DNA of 8,379 nucleotides from Chlamydiota bacterium. GTDB lineage: Bacteria > Chlamydiota > Chlamydiia > Chlamydiales > JAJFMB01. The translations under genes and the position numbers were made by a program. The notes under the pieces were generated by a model that saw nothing but the letters and a program-made list of their open reading frames with translations, searched no databases and had not been told where the DNA came from. Positions 5,088-8,379 of this stretch are shown here, one piece after another. Every line of letters starts with the position of its first letter. Position 1 is the first letter of the stretch. Where the stretch lies: assembly GCA_021772355.1 (NCBI GenBank), contig JAJFMB010000260.1, positions 1-8,379 of the forward strand, in the 5' to 3' direction.

Positions 5088-5983
5088 GCTTTTGTTAATC
5101 TCTCAACTAAAGTAACCCACTGTCCCCCATCAGAAACATTAAGATCCACCCACGCTTCCTGAATCCCCTCCTGATCGAGCCTTCGAAGAGTGGCATACAA
5201 ATTAGCTAAAATTTCTTTTATATTTTCCCCCAGAATAAAAGTACGACTTCCTTCGGGATATACTCTCCCCTCATAGCCTATTATCGTCTTCATATTCTTT
5301 GAAAAATGCCTGGTTAAATGAAGCTTTGCCTTAGGAGCATAATGCCGATACAGCTGCCCCGGGCAAGCGGGCTTTTTTCCATCTCCTTGTGTATAGCGCG
5401 GTACATAACCTAGGACAATTTCAATCTCCTCCGCAGCAATACACCCTAAACGAATGATCTCCCACTGATTCTCATGGTAGCGCATTACCGTAGACTCCAT
5501 CCCTTGAACGCACGGGCCACCATCTAAAACGGGAAAGTCTGCGCCAAAATCCTCTTTTACATGCTCTGCTGTTGTTGCTGAAGGTTTGCCAGAAAGGTTG
5601 GCAGAAGGCATGACTAGAGGCCCTGTTTTTGCGATCACCTCTTGTGCAAGAGGGTGTTTTGGTGCCCGAAAAGCTGCGGTTTGAAGCCCCGCACGCGCAA
5701 CTGTAGGAATGGTCTCAGAAATGATAGGGACCACTAACGTCAAAGGTCCCGGCCAAAAGGCGGCAGTCAAACTTTCAAACTCTGGTGGCAACTGTTTAAC
5801 AAAGGGAACAACATCTCGTACAGAAGAGACATGAATAATTAAAGGATTGTTCGCCGGACGCCCTTTCAGGAGATAGATCTTTTCTATCGCTTTTGGATGT
5901 TTTAGCGAAGCTGCCAAACCATAAACTGTTTCAGTAGGAACAGCGACCACTTCCCCGTTATTTAACAGTTCTGACGCATTCAT
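5072..5983 (-). CDS. tsaC: Sua5/YrdC-type threonylcarbamoyl-AMP synthase
   Basis: The enzyme makes threonylcarbamoyl-AMP from threonine, bicarbonate and ATP, the first step of the t6A37 modification of ANN-decoding tRNAs in the cytoplasm. The YrdC domain (residues 1 to about 190) shows VPTETVYGL (15-23), KGRPANNPL (40-48), PSANLSG (126-132), GMESTV (161-166) and Arg178, which together form the nucleotide and threonine pocket. A C-terminal part with the Sua5 linker motif PGQLYRHYAP (208-217) and a small Rossmann-like tail marks it as the longer Sua5 form rather than the short TsaC form. At 303 residues it is shorter than typical Sua5 (about 340), mostly in the tail. The ATG overlaps the sufS stop by 4 bases, so it is probably the third gene of a sufD-sufS-tsaC unit. 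The stop is 38 bases before the next gene. Confidence 0.93.
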   Translation of the reverse strand: MNASELLNNGEVVAVPTETVYGLAASLKHPKAIEKIYLLKGRPANNPLIIHVSSVRDVVPFVKQLPPEFESLTAAFWPGPLTLVVPIISETIPTVARAGLQTAAFRAPKHPLAQEVIAKTGPLVMPSANLSGKPSATTAEHVKEDFGADFPVLDGGPCVQGMESTVMRYHENQWEIIRLGCIAAEEIEIVLGYVPRYTQGDGKKPACPGQLYRHYAPKAKLHLTRHFSKNMKTIIGYEGRVYPEGSRTFILGENIKEILANLYATLRRLDQEGIQEAWVDLNVSDGGQWVTLVERLTKASNNN

Positions 5984-7218
5984 TTTAAAAGAGCGATCAC
6001 TTTTATTAGAGAGGAGATAAAGCGATCCACTTCATCCTTGGTATTATACAAGCCAAAAGAGATTCGCGCGGCAGCTGTAATGTCAAAACGAGCCATGGTC
6101 GTTTGCGTACACTGATGACCGGTGCGGATGGCGATTCCCTCTAAGTCTAGCATGGTACCCAAATCTAAGGGATGTACTCCCTCTACAATAAAACTGATGA
6201 TCGCGCCCTTTTGTGGGACGTCACCAAGGAGGGTGACCCCTTTGATTTGATTTAACTTTTCAGCAGCATAAGTGTAGAGTTCATGCTCCCAACTTTGAAT
6301 CTCGTCCATACCGATTAAATTCAAATAATCAAGTGCTGCACCAAGCCCTATCACTTCCGCGATCATGGGGGTACCAGCTTCAAATTTAAGCGGTGATTTT
6401 TGATAAGAGGTGTGTGCGACAGTCACTTTATCGACCATATCCCCACCACCGTGAAAAGGGGGCATGATTTCTAATATCTCTTCCTTGCCGTATAAAATTC
6501 CTATCCCCGTCGGTCCATACAACTTGTGCCCTGAAAAAGCGTAAAAATCGGCATCAATATCTTGAACATTTATCGCCATGTGCGGGATAGCCTGAGCTCC
6601 ATCAATCAGCACTTTAGCGCCGTAAGCGTGTGCCATTTCCGTCATCTCTTTTACTGGCACGATTGTTCCAATCGCATTGGAAACATGCGTGATAGCAACA
6701 AGCTTTGTGCGTGGACTCAACAGTTCTTCATATGCCTCGACAATCACTTGCCCCTGTTCATCTACAGGAACGACATTGAGCTTAGCTCCGCTTTGCTGGC
6801 AAAGGAGTTGCCATGGAACAAGATTCGAATGATGCTCTATTTCGGTAATGATGATTTCATCATCTTTTCTTATAAAAGCCCTTCCAAAGGTGTTTGCAAC
6901 AAGATTTATCGATTCTGTAGTACCACGAGTGAAGATAATTTCGGAACACTTACCTGCTCCGATAAAAGCGCGTACTTTTTCTCGCACTCCCTGATACCGT
7001 TCCGTTGCATCTTGTGCAAGAGCATATACAGCACGGTTAACCGTACCATAATGATTGCGGTAGAAATCCGATATAGCATCAATCACAAGCTGAGGTTTTT
7101 GCGCGGTTGCAGCAGAATCCAAGTACACTAAAGGCTTTCCATGCATAGATGAGAACAGCATAGGAAAGTCTTTCCGGAATGATGACAAACTCATTTTTTT
7201 AGATATTTCTATAGTCAT
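5980..7218 (-). CDS. sufS: Cysteine desulfurase SufS
   Basis: SufS is a pyridoxal-phosphate enzyme of the class V aminotransferase fold. It takes sulfur from cysteine as a persulfide and feeds the SUF Fe-S assembly machinery. Seen in the sequence: YLDSAATAQKP (32-42), the cofactor-stacking His in EHHSN (128-132), DGAQ (206-209), the cofactor lysine in SGHK (Lys232), and the catalytic cysteine in RTGHQC (Arg365, Cys370). The RxGxHC-type context and the 412-residue length fit SufS (group II) rather than IscS. The ATG at 7218 overlaps the sufD stop by one base (TAATG); an alternative ATG eight codons in (7194) would also fit family N-termini, and neither has a Shine-Dalgarno. No SufE or SufU sulfur acceptor is encoded in the window. 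The neighbours sufD and tsaC indicate one operon. Confidence 0.96.
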   Translation of the reverse strand: MTIEISKKMSLSSFRKDFPMLFSSMHGKPLVYLDSAATAQKPQLVIDAISDFYRNHYGTVNRAVYALAQDATERYQGVREKVRAFIGAGKCSEIIFTRGTTESINLVANTFGRAFIRKDDEIIITEIEHHSNLVPWQLLCQQSGAKLNVVPVDEQGQVIVEAYEELLSPRTKLVAITHVSNAIGTIVPVKEMTEMAHAYGAKVLIDGAQAIPHMAINVQDIDADFYAFSGHKLYGPTGIGILYGKEEILEIMPPFHGGGDMVDKVTVAHTSYQKSPLKFEAGTPMIAEVIGLGAALDYLNLIGMDEIQSWEHELYTYAAEKLNQIKGVTLLGDVPQKGAIISFIVEGVHPLDLGTMLDLEGIAIRTGHQCTQTTMARFDITAAARISFGLYNTKDEVDRFISSLIKVIALLK

Positions 7219-8379
7219 TATTTCACAAAAGAGTGGGGGATTAGATCAATAATTTCTTGACAAAAGCTACGTGTCAATAGCTTCTCAGCTTCTTTTTTGG
7301 AAATACCACGCGTCTGCATATAAAACAATTCATCCTCACTAAGCTGACCAATTGTTGCACCATGAGAGGCCTTGACATCGTCTGCAAAGATCTCTAAATT
7401 GGGTTTACTATCAGCATGCGCGCGTTCTCCTAACACTAAATTGTTGTTTAGCTGAAAGGCATCAGTCTTCTGCGCAGCTTGGCGAACTAAAATTTTTCCT
7501 TCAAAGCTCGAACGACTCGCATCATGCAAAACACCCTTAAAAAGCTGTTTGGAGTAACAATGGGGCGCTTGATGTTCGATTAACACGTTGATATGCGCTT
7601 CTCGGGCATCTTTTAACTTCCACAGCCCGTTGAGATGAACATCTGAGCCTTCTTGCATGAGAATCACGCGATAATCTTGTCGTATATTTTTAGCGCCATT
7701 TGTAACTGAAAAGGTCTTAAACTGAGAATTGCGCTTCACATGAGCTCTTACCGCATCAAAAATCCATCCTTGCTCGGGGAAATTTTCCATCATCTGCGTA
7801 AGATTGACATGAGCATTATCTTCGACATGAGCATCAAAAACATTGTTTAAAAGGTAGTCAGAAGTGATTTTCCCGTGATGTGATTGTATCACATCAATAG
7901 AAGCGTGATTACCCACAAAGAGCTGAACACGCGGCATCATCATAACAGGCTCATGCCCATCTATAATGTGCATAATTTGCAAAGGAGCTTTCAGAGTACA
8001 TTTTGGAGGCACATAAATAAAAACACCATTTTGATGCAGAGCAGTATTTAAAGTGACAAAAGGATCCGTTTCTTCTTTTATTTCCTTAGCCCAACGATTG
8101 TTTAAATAAGCTCCATATGTGTTGATAGCCTCATTTAAAGGAGCGACTATAATTTCTTCAGGCACACACGATTGCATAAGATCAATATGGCCATTCACAA
8201 AAACCAAACAGGAGTTTCTGCACTCAGGATAAATAATACTTTGATCAACAACGCAATCTGAAATCGTTGCTAATGACATTTCAGTTTCATATAGGTGTCT
8301 CAGCTTGATTGCACGATAAACCTCGTTGCTTTTCGTGGGCAGTCCCAACTCAAGAAAATGGTCCCACGCTTTTGCACGC
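7218..8379 (-). CDS. sufD: Fe-S assembly scaffold protein SufD (N-terminus outside window)
   Basis: SufD partners SufB and SufC in the SufBCD scaffold that builds Fe-S clusters. The frame stays open from the TTG at 8348 to the window edge, adding RAKAWDHFLE before LGLPTKSNEVYR. That matches normal SufD N-terminal sequence, so the true start is just beyond the right edge. The beta-helix core and conserved C-terminal block are clear: EGKILVRQAAQKTDAFQLNN, PNLEIFADDVKASHGATIGQ and the final helices. Counting from the Leu codon at 8348, the conserved His is 329 (His360 in E. coli SufD, at the SufB-SufD interface). Ala327 stands where E. coli has Cys358. The C-terminal hydrophobic SFCQEIIDLIP is typical of the family. 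Chlamydial order predicts sufC and sufB upstream. The stop overlaps the sufS start by one base. Confidence 0.94.
   Translation of the reverse strand, partial: RAKAWDHFLELGLPTKSNEVYRAIKLRHLYETEMSLATISDCVVDQSIIYPECRNSCLVFVNGHIDLMQSCVPEEIIVAPLNEAINTYGAYLNNRWAKEIKEETDPFVTLNTALHQNGVFIYVPPKCTLKAPLQIMHIIDGHEPVMMMPRVQLFVGNHASIDVIQSHHGKITSDYLLNNVFDAHVEDNAHVNLTQMMENFPEQGWIFDAVRAHVKRNSQFKTFSVTNGAKNIRQDYRVILMQEGSDVHLNGLWKLKDAREAHINVLIEHQAPHCYSKQLFKGVLHDASRSSFEGKILVRQAAQKTDAFQLNNNLVLGERAHADSKPNLEIFADDVKASHGATIGQLSEDELFYMQTRGISKKEAEKLLTRSFCQEIIDLIPHSFVK

Noticed and set aside
6562..7131. Plus-strand open frame of 189 codons
   Set aside because: It is a shadow opposite sufS, which has all its catalytic residues; the shadow protein has no recognisable features.
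7191..7201. Possible slippage site in the A-run near the start of sufS
   Set aside because: The frame is intact on both sides and the run only encodes SKKM near the start; nothing suggests a programmed shift.

Overview
The window looks like part of a chromosome from a member of the Chlamydiota, probably an environmental, amoeba-associated lineage rather than Chlamydiaceae proper. Three things point there. The type III secretion block sctL-sctR-sctS-sctT is in the order known from Chlamydia. SctR has the long N-terminal extension typical of chlamydial SctR. sufD sits directly before sufS, also as in Chlamydia. The sodium/calcium exchanger and the repeat-built secreted protein do not fit a reduced Chlamydiaceae genome as I know it. 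This placement is inference; no species is claimed.

Left half, plus strand: the 3' end of sctL (cut by the window edge), then sctR, sctS and sctT, and a Na+/Ca2+ exchanger-type gene whose ATG overlaps the sctT stop by 4 bases. SctR, SctS and SctT form the core of the export gate in the inner membrane, and SctL is the ATPase stator. A candidate promoter lies between sctL and sctR.

Middle, 3338-3740: about 400 bases without a credible gene, between convergent genes. It holds a previously unlabelled inverted-repeat element. Two 57-base arms (3435-3491 and 3690-3746) align in perfect register without gaps, with nearly all differences being transitions. They enclose several short perfect hairpins, most with three-base loops. 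A 23-base tandem duplication sits at the left edge, and the right arm runs into the 3' end of the neighbouring minus-strand gene and contains its stop codon. This is the most unusual structure in the window.

Right half, minus strand, read from right to left: sufD (5' end beyond the window), sufS and a Sua5-type threonylcarbamoyl-AMP synthase gene, joined by 1- and 4-base overlaps as a tight operon for Fe-S cluster assembly and the tRNA t6A modification. After 38 bases comes a gene for a 430-residue exported protein built from about eight repeats of a beta-propeller-like motif. It has its own good ribosome binding site and a candidate promoter. sufC and sufB probably lie just beyond the right edge.
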